Origin: Falsirhodobacter halotolerans | GTDB lineage: Bacteria; Pseudomonadota; Alphaproteobacteria; Rhodobacterales; Rhodobacteraceae | Direction of reading: 5' to 3' | DNA: 64,000 nucleotides | Assembly: GCF_022899245.1 (NCBI RefSeq) | Contig: NZ_JALJAZ010000001.1 | Span: 2,143,001 to 2,207,000, forward strand | Notes under the pieces: generated by a model | What the model was told of the DNA's origin: nothing | Database searches by the model: none | Seen by the model: only the letters and a program-made list of their open reading frames with translations | Part shown: positions 57,653 through 64,000 of the stretch, piece by piece | Numbering within the stretch: the stretch's first letter is position 1 | Layout: each line of letters opens with the position of its first letter | Position numbers and translations under genes: made by a program

Positions 57653-59455
57653 ATGGCTGCTTACGAATACGAAACCCACGAATACGATGTGGTGGTGGTC
57701 GGCGCCGGCGGCGCGGGCCTGCGCGCCACGCTTGGCATGGCCGAACAGGGCCTGCGCACCGCCTGCGTGACCAAGGTGTTCCCCACCCGCTCGCACACCG
57801 TGGCGGCGCAGGGTGGCATCGCCGCATCGCTGTCGAACATGGGCCCGGACAACTGGCAGTGGCACATGTACGACACCGTCAAGGGGTCGGACTGGCTGGG
57901 CGACACCGACGCGATGGAATACCTCGCGCGCGAAGCGCCCAAGGCCGTGTACGAGCTGGAACATTACGGCGTTCCGTTCAGCCGGACCGAGGAAGGCAAG
58001 ATCTACCAGCGTCCCTTCGGCGGCCACACGACTGAATTCGGCGAAGGCCCCCCCGTGCAGCGCACCTGCGCCGCGGCGGACCGGACCGGCCATGCGATCC
58101 TGCACACGCTCTATGGTCAAAGCCTCAAGAACAACGCCGAATTCTATATCGAGTATTTCGCGCTTGATCTGATCATCACCGACGGCAAATGCACGGGCGT
58201 GGTGGCGTGGAAGCTGGATGACGGCACGATGCACGTCTTCACCGCCAAGATGGTGGTGCTGGCGACCGGCGGCTATGGCCGCGCCTATTTCAGCGCGACC
58301 TCGGCCCATACCTGCACCGGCGACGGCGGCGGGATGGTGGCGCGCGCAGGCCTGCCGCTGCAGGACATGGAATTCGTGCAGTTCCACCCGACGGGCATCT
58401 ACGGCTCCGGCTGTCTGATCACCGAAGGCGCGCGGGGCGAGGGCGGCTATCTGACGAACTCGGAAGGCGAGCGGTTCATGGAACGCTATGCCCCGACCTA
58501 CAAGGATCTGGCGTCGCGCGACGTGGTGTCGCGCTGCATGACGATGGAGATTCGCGAAGGCCGCGGCGTGGGTCCGGACAAGGATCACATCAGCCTGCAC
58601 CTGAACCACCTGCCCCCCGAAACCCTGCATGAACGTCTGCCGGGCATTTCCGAATCGGCCCGCATCTTCGCGGGCGTGGACCTGACGAAAGAACCGATCC
58701 CGGTTCTGCCGACGGTGCATTACAACATGGGCGGCATCCCCACCAACTATTGGGGCGAGGTGCTGAACCCGACGACGGACGCGCCGGACGCCACCTTCCC
58801 CGGCCTGATGGCCGTGGGTGAGGCGGGCTGCGCCTCGGTGCACGGGGCGAACCGCCTCGGCTCCAACTCGCTGATCGACCTTGTGGTCTTCGGCCGCGCG
58901 GCGGCGATCCGGGCGGCGGAAGTCGTGGATCCCACGGTCGCGAACGCCCCGGTGAACACCGCCGCCGTGGACGCGATCTTCGAACGCTTCGATCGGTTCC
59001 GTTACGCCGACGGCACCACCCCCACCGCCGATCTGCGGCTGGAGATGCAGCGCACCATGCAGGCCGACGCCGCCGTGTTCCGCACGGACAAGACCTTGGC
59101 CGAAGGCGTGGAAAAGATGCGCGCCGTGGCCGCCAAGATGGGCGACCTGAAGGTCACCGACCGCAGCCTTGTGTGGAACTCGGACCTGATGGAAACGCTG
59201 GAACTGGCGAACCTGATGCCGAACGCGCTGGCGACCATCGTCGCCGCCGAAGCGCGCAAGGAATCCCGCGGCGCCCACGCCCACGAGGATTATCCCGACC
59301 GGGACGATGCCAACTGGCGCGTGCACAGCCTGGCCTATGTCACGGAAACCGATGTGACGTTGACGACCCGTCCCGTCCACCTCGACCCGCTGACGACGCT
59401 GGAAGAGGGTGGGATCGACCTGAAAAAGATCGCCCCCAAGGCGCGGGTCTATTGA
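57653..59455 (+). CDS. sdhA: Succinate dehydrogenase flavoprotein subunit
   Basis: Catalytic subunit of complex II, 600 residues. The FAD site is [19 protein letters not shown], the covalent FAD His lies in [12 protein letters not shown], and catalytic regions [20 protein letters not shown] and [15 protein letters not shown] are present. Its stop overlaps the following lipoprotein start by one base. Confidence 0.97.
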   Translation: MAAYEYETHEYDVVVVGAGGAGLRATLGMAEQGLRTACVTKVFPTRSHTVAAQGGIAASLSNMGPDNWQWHMYDTVKGSDWLGDTDAMEYLAREAPKAVYELEHYGVPFSRTEEGKIYQRPFGGHTTEFGEGPPVQRTCAAADRTGHAILHTLYGQSLKNNAEFYIEYFALDLIITDGKCTGVVAWKLDDGTMHVFTAKMVVLATGGYGRAYFSATSAHTCTGDGGGMVARAGLPLQDMEFVQFHPTGIYGSGCLITEGARGEGGYLTNSEGERFMERYAPTYKDLASRDVVSRCMTMEIREGRGVGPDKDHISLHLNHLPPETLHERLPGISESARIFAGVDLTKEPIPVLPTVHYNMGGIPTNYWGEVLNPTTDAPDATFPGLMAVGEAGCASVHGANRLGSNSLIDLVVFGRAAAIRAAEVVDPTVANAPVNTAAVDAIFERFDRFRYADGTTPTADLRLEMQRTMQADAAVFRTDKTLAEGVEKMRAVAAKMGDLKVTDRSLVWNSDLMETLELANLMPNALATIVAAEARKESRGAHAHEDYPDRDDANWRVHSLAYVTETDVTLTTRPVHLDPLTTLEEGGIDLKKIAPKARVY

Positions 59456-59772
59456 TGCGCGCGGTTGCCCTCCTCGCCCTCGCGGCGCTGACGGCCTGCA
59501 CGTCGGTCACGGATTCCGTGACGCGGCGGGCGGCAAAGTCGGTCGTGAACCCCGTGCTGGCACAATACATGCCCTCGGGTCAGGCGGCGGCGGCCACCGA
59601 TTGCGTCATCACCAACGCCTCCTCGGCCGAACTGGGCGCGCTGGCGCAGGATGTGGGGACGCGGGCCGGCACCTCGACCGTGCAGACGGTCATGGGCATC
59701 GTCACCCGCCCCGCGACCACGCAATGCCTGCTGGCCCAGGGCCTGCCCACCTTGCCGGGGGCGGGCTTCTGA
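59455..59772 (+). CDS. Putative small lipoprotein between sdhA and sdhB
   Basis: A 105-residue protein with an N-terminal hydrophobic stretch and lipobox, RAVALLALAALTAC, giving a lipidated Cys15. The mature part includes a Cys pair (DCVITNASS, TQCLLAQG). Its ATG overlaps the sdhA stop (TGATG). Function unknown; the position suggests a role in complex II assembly or the envelope, but this is inference. Confidence 0.75.
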   Translation: MRAVALLALAALTACTSVTDSVTRRAAKSVVNPVLAQYMPSGQAAAATDCVITNASSAELGALAQDVGTRAGTSTVQTVMGIVTRPATTQCLLAQGLPTLPGAGF

Positions 59773-60050
59773 TGCGGGGGGCACTGCTTCTTCTGACCGT
59801 GCTGGCGGCCTGCGGGCCCGTCACGCGCGAACAGGCGGAAGCCAACTGCGCCCGTCGCGCGGATGCGGCCCAGCGGCCCAGCGGTTTCGTGCAGATCGGC
59901 GCGGGATCGGGGGGCGGCGTCTTTACCGGCGTGGGGCTCAGCGCCTCCGCCGACTATCTCATGCGGCGCGATCCGGAAACGGTTTACCGGACCTGCGTCT
60001 ACAACACCTCGGGCGAGATGCCGTTGCGTCCCTACACCCGACTGCCCTGA
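59772..60050 (+). CDS. Second putative small lipoprotein between sdhA and sdhB
   Basis: A 92-residue protein with lipobox MRGALLLLTVLAAC and Cys at 14, then GPVTREQAEANCARRADAA, a glycine-rich middle IGAGSGGGVFTGVGLS and YRTCVYNTSG. It starts on the last base of the stop of the previous gene and ends 12 bases before sdhB. No function recognised. Confidence 0.72.
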   Translation: MRGALLLLTVLAACGPVTREQAEANCARRADAAQRPSGFVQIGAGSGGGVFTGVGLSASADYLMRRDPETVYRTCVYNTSGEMPLRPYTRLP

Positions 60051-60062
60051 CTGGAGGGGATC

Positions 60063-60842
60063 ATGGTTCAGCTTACCTTGCCAAAGAACTCGAAAATCCG
60101 CACCGGGAAGACCTGGCCGAAGCCCGAGGGCGCGACCAATGTGCGCAAGTTCCAGATCTATCGCTGGAACCCCGATGACGGGCAGAACCCGCGCGTGGAC
60201 ACCTATTTCCTTGATATGGACAAGTGCGGCCCGATGGTTCTGGACGCGCTGATCAAGATCAAGAACGAGATCGACCCGACCCTGACCTTCCGCCGTTCGT
60301 GCCGCGAGGGGATCTGCGGATCCTGCGCCATGAACATCGGCGGGATCAACACGCTGGCCTGCATCTATGGCCTGGACGAGGTGAAGGGCGATGTGAAGAT
60401 CTATCCGCTTCCGCATATGGAGGTGATCAAGGATCTCATTCCCGACCTTACGCTGTTTTATGCCCAGCACGCCTCCATCATGCCGTGGCTGGAAACCAAG
60501 ACCAACCGCCCGGCCAAGGAATGGCGCCAGTCGATCGACGATCGCAAGAAGCTGGACGGTCTTTATGAATGCGTGATGTGCGCCTCCTGTTCGACCGCCT
60601 GCCCCAGCTATTGGTGGAACCAGGATCGCTATCTCGGGCCGGCCGCCCTCCTGCACGCCTATCGCTGGATCATCGACAGCCGGGATGAGGCGACGGGCGA
60701 GCGTCTGGACGATCTGGAAGACCCGTTCAAGCTTTATCGCTGCCACACGATCATGAACTGCGCCAAGACCTGCCCCAAGGGTCTGAACCCGGCCAAGGCG
60801 ATTGCCGAGATCAAGAAGATGATGGTGGAGCGTGTCGTTTGA
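60063..60842 (+). CDS. sdhB: Succinate dehydrogenase iron-sulfur subunit
   Basis: Electron-transfer subunit of complex II, 259 residues. The [2Fe-2S] cysteines are in [16 protein letters not shown], the [4Fe-4S] in [18 protein letters not shown] and the [3Fe-4S] in [24 protein letters not shown] precedes the ATG. Its end overlaps the GNAT gene by 11 bases. Confidence 0.97.
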   Translation: MVQLTLPKNSKIRTGKTWPKPEGATNVRKFQIYRWNPDDGQNPRVDTYFLDMDKCGPMVLDALIKIKNEIDPTLTFRRSCREGICGSCAMNIGGINTLACIYGLDEVKGDVKIYPLPHMEVIKDLIPDLTLFYAQHASIMPWLETKTNRPAKEWRQSIDDRKKLDGLYECVMCASCSTACPSYWWNQDRYLGPAALLHAYRWIIDSRDEATGERLDDLEDPFKLYRCHTIMNCAKTCPKGLNPAKAIAEIKKMMVERVV

Positions 60843-61338
60843 CACGCAACCCACGCTGTCGGACGGGATCATCCTTGTCCGACCGCTGACGGAATGCGAT
60901 CGCGGCGGCGTCTTTGCCGCGGCCGCCGATCCGGCGACCTGGGCCGGTCATCCCGCCCATGATCGCTGGCAGCCGGAGGTGTTCGGCCCCTATTTCGATA
61001 CGCTGTGTGCGGGCAAGGCGGTGGCCATTGAAAAGGACGGGGCGATCATCGGCGTCTCGCGGTTCTATGTCCCGCCCGATCAGCCGGAGGACATCGCCAT
61101 CGGCTTCACGTTTCTGAACCGCGCCCATTGGGGCGGGTCAGTGAATGCCGCCGTCAAGCAGCTGATGCTGGACCACGCCTTTGCCCGCGTGGCCACCGTC
61201 TGGTTCCACATCGCGCCCACGAACATCCGGTCGCAAAAGGCCACGGCAAAGCTGGGGGCCGTCCATCGCCATGATGCCGTGCTGGACCTGTCGGGCACGC
61301 CGACCTTGTGGCAGTGCTGGTCCCTGCCCCGCCCATGA
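60832..61338 (+). CDS. GNAT family N-acetyltransferase
   Basis: A 168-residue acetyltransferase starting with GTG inside the end of sdhB (GGTGGAG just upstream). It has [20 protein letters not shown], the beta strands IGVSRFYV and [18 protein letters not shown], and [16 protein letters not shown], the acetyl-CoA-binding and helix region of RimJ-type GNATs. Substrate unknown. It probably shares the sdh transcript. Confidence 0.85.
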   Translation: MSFDTQPTLSDGIILVRPLTECDRGGVFAAAADPATWAGHPAHDRWQPEVFGPYFDTLCAGKAVAIEKDGAIIGVSRFYVPPDQPEDIAIGFTFLNRAHWGGSVNAAVKQLMLDHAFARVATVWFHIAPTNIRSQKATAKLGAVHRHDAVLDLSGTPTLWQCWSLPRP

Positions 61339-61386
61339 AAAAGGAGCGGAGGTTTCCCCCCGCGCCCATCGTCGGTCACCGCAGGA

Positions 61387-61815
61387 TCAGGACAGCGTCG
61401 CGTCCAGCGTGATTTCGGCGTTCAGCAGCTTGGAGATCGGGCAGCCCGCCTTGGCATCGTTCGCGATCTTGTCAAACGCGGCCTGATCCAGACCATCCAC
61501 CTTCGCGGTGAGCGTCAGTGCGGATTTGGTGACGGCGAACCCGCCATCCTTCTGGTCCAGCGTGACGGCGGCGGTCGTCTCAAGGCTTTGCGCCGGATGG
61601 CCCGCCTCTTCCAGCATCTTCGACAACGCCATGGTGAAGCAGGAGGCGTGGGCCGCGGCGATCAGCTCCTCGGGGTTGGAGCCCTTGACGCCCTCGAACC
61701 GGATTGCAAAGCCATAGGGGTGGTCGGCCAGCGCACCGCTCTCGGTCGAGATGTGCCCCTTGCCGTCTTTCAGACCGCCCGACCACTTGGCCGAGCCTTT
61801 TTTCACAATAGCCAT
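61387..61815 (-). CDS. OsmC/Ohr family peroxidase-like protein
   Basis: A 142-residue protein of the OsmC family, reducing organic hydroperoxides with a cysteine pair. SNPEELIAAAHASCFTMALS holds the peroxidatic Cys and DAKAGCPISKLLNA the resolving Cys. GSAKWSGGLKDGKGHIST at the N-terminus fits OsmC rather than Ohr. AAAGGAGA precedes the ATG. Convergent with the GNAT gene; hemC lies upstream on the same strand. Confidence 0.92.
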   Translation of the reverse strand: MAIVKKGSAKWSGGLKDGKGHISTESGALADHPYGFAIRFEGVKGSNPEELIAAAHASCFTMALSKMLEEAGHPAQSLETTAAVTLDQKDGGFAVTKSALTLTAKVDGLDQAAFDKIANDAKAGCPISKLLNAEITLDATLS

Positions 61816-61869
61816 GAACGTCTCCTTTTGAAGGTTCGGATCAAGCAGCTAGGGGGCCGTTGCCGGGTT

Positions 61870-62805
61870 TCAACCGATCTCGAAAAATCCCGGGCCCGCG
61901 CGGGACAGAAGATCGCGCGCCAGATCCTCGCCCATCGCCGGTCCGTGGCTGACGGGGCCGGAGCGTTCATCCGCAAGCACTTCGGACCCGTCGGGGCGCA
62001 GGATTTCGCCGCGCAGACGTATCAGGCTGCCCTCCACCTCGGCCAGCCCGGCGATCGGGGTCTGGCACGACCCGTCCAGCGTTGCGAGGAAGGCGCGTTC
62101 AGCCAGGATCCGGTCGGCGGTGGGACCATGATGGATCGAATCCAGCAGGCGGGCCACGCGGGCATCGTCCTTCCGCCGCTCGATCCCGATGGCCCCCTGC
62201 GCCACGGCGGGCAGCATGTCGTCCACATCCACCGGGGTCTGTCCGACCGCCATCTTCAGCCGGTTCAGGCCCGCCATCGCAAGGAACGTCGCCTGCGCCA
62301 CGCCATCCTCCAGCTTGCGCATCCGGGTCTGAAGGTTGCCGCGAAATTCGACCACCGACAGATCGGGCCGCCGCGCCAGAAGCTGCGCCCGCCGCCGCAG
62401 GCTGGACGTGCCCACCACCGCGCCCCGGGGCAAATCCCGCAGCCCGCCGGAAACCGGCGACAGGAATGCGTCCCGCACGTCCTCCCGCGCCAGCCAGCAG
62501 TTCAGGATCAGCCCGTCGGGCTGCAGCACCGGCATGTCCTTCATCGAATGCACGGCGATGTCGATGCCGCCGCACAAAAGCGCGTCCTCGATTTCCTTGG
62601 TGAACAGCCCCTTGCCGCCCAGATCGCGCAGCGCACGGTCCTGCACCCGATCCCCGGTGGTCTTGATGGGAACGATGGCGAAACAGTCGGGCTCCAGCCC
62701 CCAAGCGATGGCCAGACGGTCGCGCGTCTCCTCGGCCTGCGCAAGGGCGAGGGGCGATCCGCGGGTGCCGATCTTCAGGGGCGATTGGGGCATGGGCATG
62801 GTCAT
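61870..62805 (-). CDS. hemC: Hydroxymethylbilane synthase (porphobilinogen deaminase)
   Basis: Polymerises four porphobilinogens in tetrapyrrole synthesis. The 311-residue protein has KIGTRGSPLALAQAEE, VHSMKDMP, GTSSLRRRAQL, FRGNLQTRMRKLEDG, AQGAIGIE and the cofactor-binding Cys in LDGSCQTPIAGLA. The start is one of three close ATGs (62805, 62799, 62793); none has a strong ribosome binding site. Divergent from hemE. Confidence 0.96.
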   Translation of the reverse strand: MTMPMPQSPLKIGTRGSPLALAQAEETRDRLAIAWGLEPDCFAIVPIKTTGDRVQDRALRDLGGKGLFTKEIEDALLCGGIDIAVHSMKDMPVLQPDGLILNCWLAREDVRDAFLSPVSGGLRDLPRGAVVGTSSLRRRAQLLARRPDLSVVEFRGNLQTRMRKLEDGVAQATFLAMAGLNRLKMAVGQTPVDVDDMLPAVAQGAIGIERRKDDARVARLLDSIHHGPTADRILAERAFLATLDGSCQTPIAGLAEVEGSLIRLRGEILRPDGSEVLADERSGPVSHGPAMGEDLARDLLSRAGPGFFEIG

Positions 62806-62890
62806 GCCCGAAGGTCTAGCTGTCCGCGCGCGGGTTGACAATCACCCGCCCCGCCCGACATGAACGCGGGTTCGAAAGCGGAGGCCCGAC

Positions 62891-63916
62891 ATGACCGACA
62901 AGACCATCCTGCGCGCCCTGCGCGGCGAAACGCTGCCCGTGCCCCCGGTGTGGATGATGCGGCAGGCCGGCCGCTACCTGCCAGAATATCGCGCGACGCG
63001 GGCCAAGGCGGGGGATTTCCTGTCGCTGTGCTACACCCCCGATCTGGCGGCGGAAGTGACGTTGCAGCCGATCCGCCGCTATGGCTTCGACGCGGCGATC
63101 CTGTTTGCCGATATCCTGCTGATCCCGCAGGCTTTGGGTCTGGATCTGCGCTTCGTTCAGGGCGAAGGCCCGCGCCTGTCCACCGTGACCACGGCGGCGG
63201 AGGTGGCGGCCCTGCGCCCCGTGGGCGACATTCACGATACGCTTTCCCCCATCTATGAAACCGTCCGCATCCTGTCGCGCGCCCTGCCGCGCGAAACGAC
63301 GTTGATCGGTTTCGCCGGTGCGCCCTGGACCGTCGCCACCTATATGGTGGCCGGGCGCGGCACCCCGGATCAGGCGCCGGCGCATCGGTTCAAGGACACC
63401 GACCGCGCCGCCTTCTCCACCCTGATCGACCGGATCGCCGAGGCGACGATCGACTACCTTTCCGCCCAGATCGATGCCGGGGCCGAGGTGGTGAAGCTGT
63501 TCGACAGCTGGGCCGGATCCTTGAAGGGTCGCGATTTCGACGATTTCGCCCTCGCCCCCGCCGCCCGCATCATTGCCGAACTGAAACGCCGCCATCCCGG
63601 CATTCCCGTCATCGCCTTCCCGCGTGAGGCGAAGGAGCGGTATGTCGGCTTTGCCAAGGCGGTCGGGGCGGATGCCGTCGCACTGGACAACTCGGTCGAT
63701 GCCGATTGGGCGGCGGCCAATGTGCAGACGGCGGGCTGCGTGCAGGGCAACCTCGCCCCGCATCATCTGGTCGATCCCGCAAATCTGGAAGGCCAGACGC
63801 GCCGCATCGTCCGGGCATTTTCGGGGGGGCCGCATATCTTCAACCTCGGCCATGGCATCACCCCCGATGCCGATCCCGACAATGTGCACCGGATGCTGGC
63901 GGCGATCCGCGGCTGA
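62891..63916 (+). CDS. hemE: Uroporphyrinogen decarboxylase
   Basis: Decarboxylates uroporphyrinogen III to coproporphyrinogen III. The 341-residue protein starts with [20 protein letters not shown], and has [15 protein letters not shown] (conserved Asp), [26 protein letters not shown] and [16 protein letters not shown] (conserved His). GGAGG precedes the ATG. It shares an 85-base divergent region with hemC in which TTGACA (62835-62840) is the best -35 candidate for hemE, but no good -10 follows. Confidence 0.97.
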   Translation: MTDKTILRALRGETLPVPPVWMMRQAGRYLPEYRATRAKAGDFLSLCYTPDLAAEVTLQPIRRYGFDAAILFADILLIPQALGLDLRFVQGEGPRLSTVTTAAEVAALRPVGDIHDTLSPIYETVRILSRALPRETTLIGFAGAPWTVATYMVAGRGTPDQAPAHRFKDTDRAAFSTLIDRIAEATIDYLSAQIDAGAEVVKLFDSWAGSLKGRDFDDFALAPAARIIAELKRRHPGIPVIAFPREAKERYVGFAKAVGADAVALDNSVDADWAAANVQTAGCVQGNLAPHHLVDPANLEGQTRRIVRAFSGGPHIFNLGHGITPDADPDNVHRMLAAIRG

Positions 63917-63929
63917 CACCGTCCGCGGC

Positions 63930-63978
63930 AGCGGCGCGCGGCGACGGTCCCCGATGGGACCACGAGCCGCGCGCCGCT
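63930..63978. other. Large perfect hairpin downstream of hemE
   Basis: A 13-base stem (63930-63942 with 63966-63978, GC-only but for the ends) encloses a second perfect stem GGTCCC-CGAT-GGGACC (63946-63961). It starts 14 bases after the hemE stop. No T-run follows on either strand, so it is not a standard intrinsic terminator; an RNA end-stabiliser or the edge of an unannotated structured RNA are possibilities. Confidence 0.6.
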
Positions 63979-64000
63979 ACCCCATCCGTTCCGAGGCATA

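Noticed and set aside
62821-62840. TGT...ACA palindrome in the hemC-hemE gap as a PpsR-type site
   Set aside because: The spacing is 14 bases rather than the 12 of the PpsR consensus, and no photosynthesis genes are present.

Overview
This 64 kb, GC-rich, gene-dense window looks like the core chromosome of an alphaproteobacterium of the Rhodobacteraceae/Paracoccaceae type. Reasons are the gene families and gene order (irr-fabA-fabB-fabI, divergent hemC/hemE, sucCD-odhAB-lpd beside mdh and a malyl-CoA lyase-like gene, sdhCDAB with two small lipoproteins between sdhA and sdhB) and a sitABCD operon with Fur-family-type operators. There are no insertion sequences, phage genes, CRISPR arrays, rRNA operons or photosynthesis genes. 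The species cannot be named from this sequence.

Layout. 1-6.3 kb (minus): ffh, a chorismate mutase, rpsP, rimM, trmB, aroA, cmk and the start of rpsA, many with stop/start overlaps. 6.5-8.1 kb (plus): a LysR regulator and an ExoD protein. 8.1-10.9 kb (minus): the SRP RNA gene with a clear promoter, then dnaX-ebfC-recR. 11-18.4 kb: a CpdB-like phosphoesterase, nudC, an SRPBCC protein, tRNA-Met, a Hint-domain protein, a GT61 glycosyltransferase and queH. 18.3-21.8 kb (minus): sitABCD metal importer with two perfect inverted-repeat operators on its promoter. 21.8-29.7 kb: a GntR regulator, an EamA transporter, and a tight operon of an NRAMP-like transporter, pxpA, a DUF1445 protein, fused pxpB-pxpC and a biotin carboxylase-BCCP fusion.

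29.7-38.3 kb: a hybrid histidine kinase with two receiver domains, efp divergent from its lysyl-ligase gene epmA, a transglutaminase-like protein, irr, fabA-fabB-fabI and tRNA-Gly. 38.3-44.7 kb: a secreted 5'-nucleotidase, a DUF952 protein, pyrD, a stand-alone RAM domain, a RecD-like helicase and a PlsB/PlsC-like acyltransferase. 44.7-60.8 kb: most of the oxidative TCA cycle, with mdh, sucCD, odhAB and lpd on minus and sdhCDAB on plus. 60.8-64 kb: a GNAT protein, an OsmC protein, and hemC/hemE.

Most notable signals: (1) the same two-site element, TGTGATCACG-N11-TGTGATCNCA, in the same orientation upstream of both sucC and sdhC, pointing to joint TCA-cycle control; (2) a 5-oxoprolinase-type operon that carries its own biotin carboxylase/BCCP, a D-glutamate cyclase-family protein and an NRAMP homologue lacking the metal-binding motif, with a GntR-type operator in front; (3) an odhB with a duplicated lipoyl domain and a good ribosome binding site before an internal ATG at the start of the second copy; (4) the sit promoter with an operator seated between -35 and -10.
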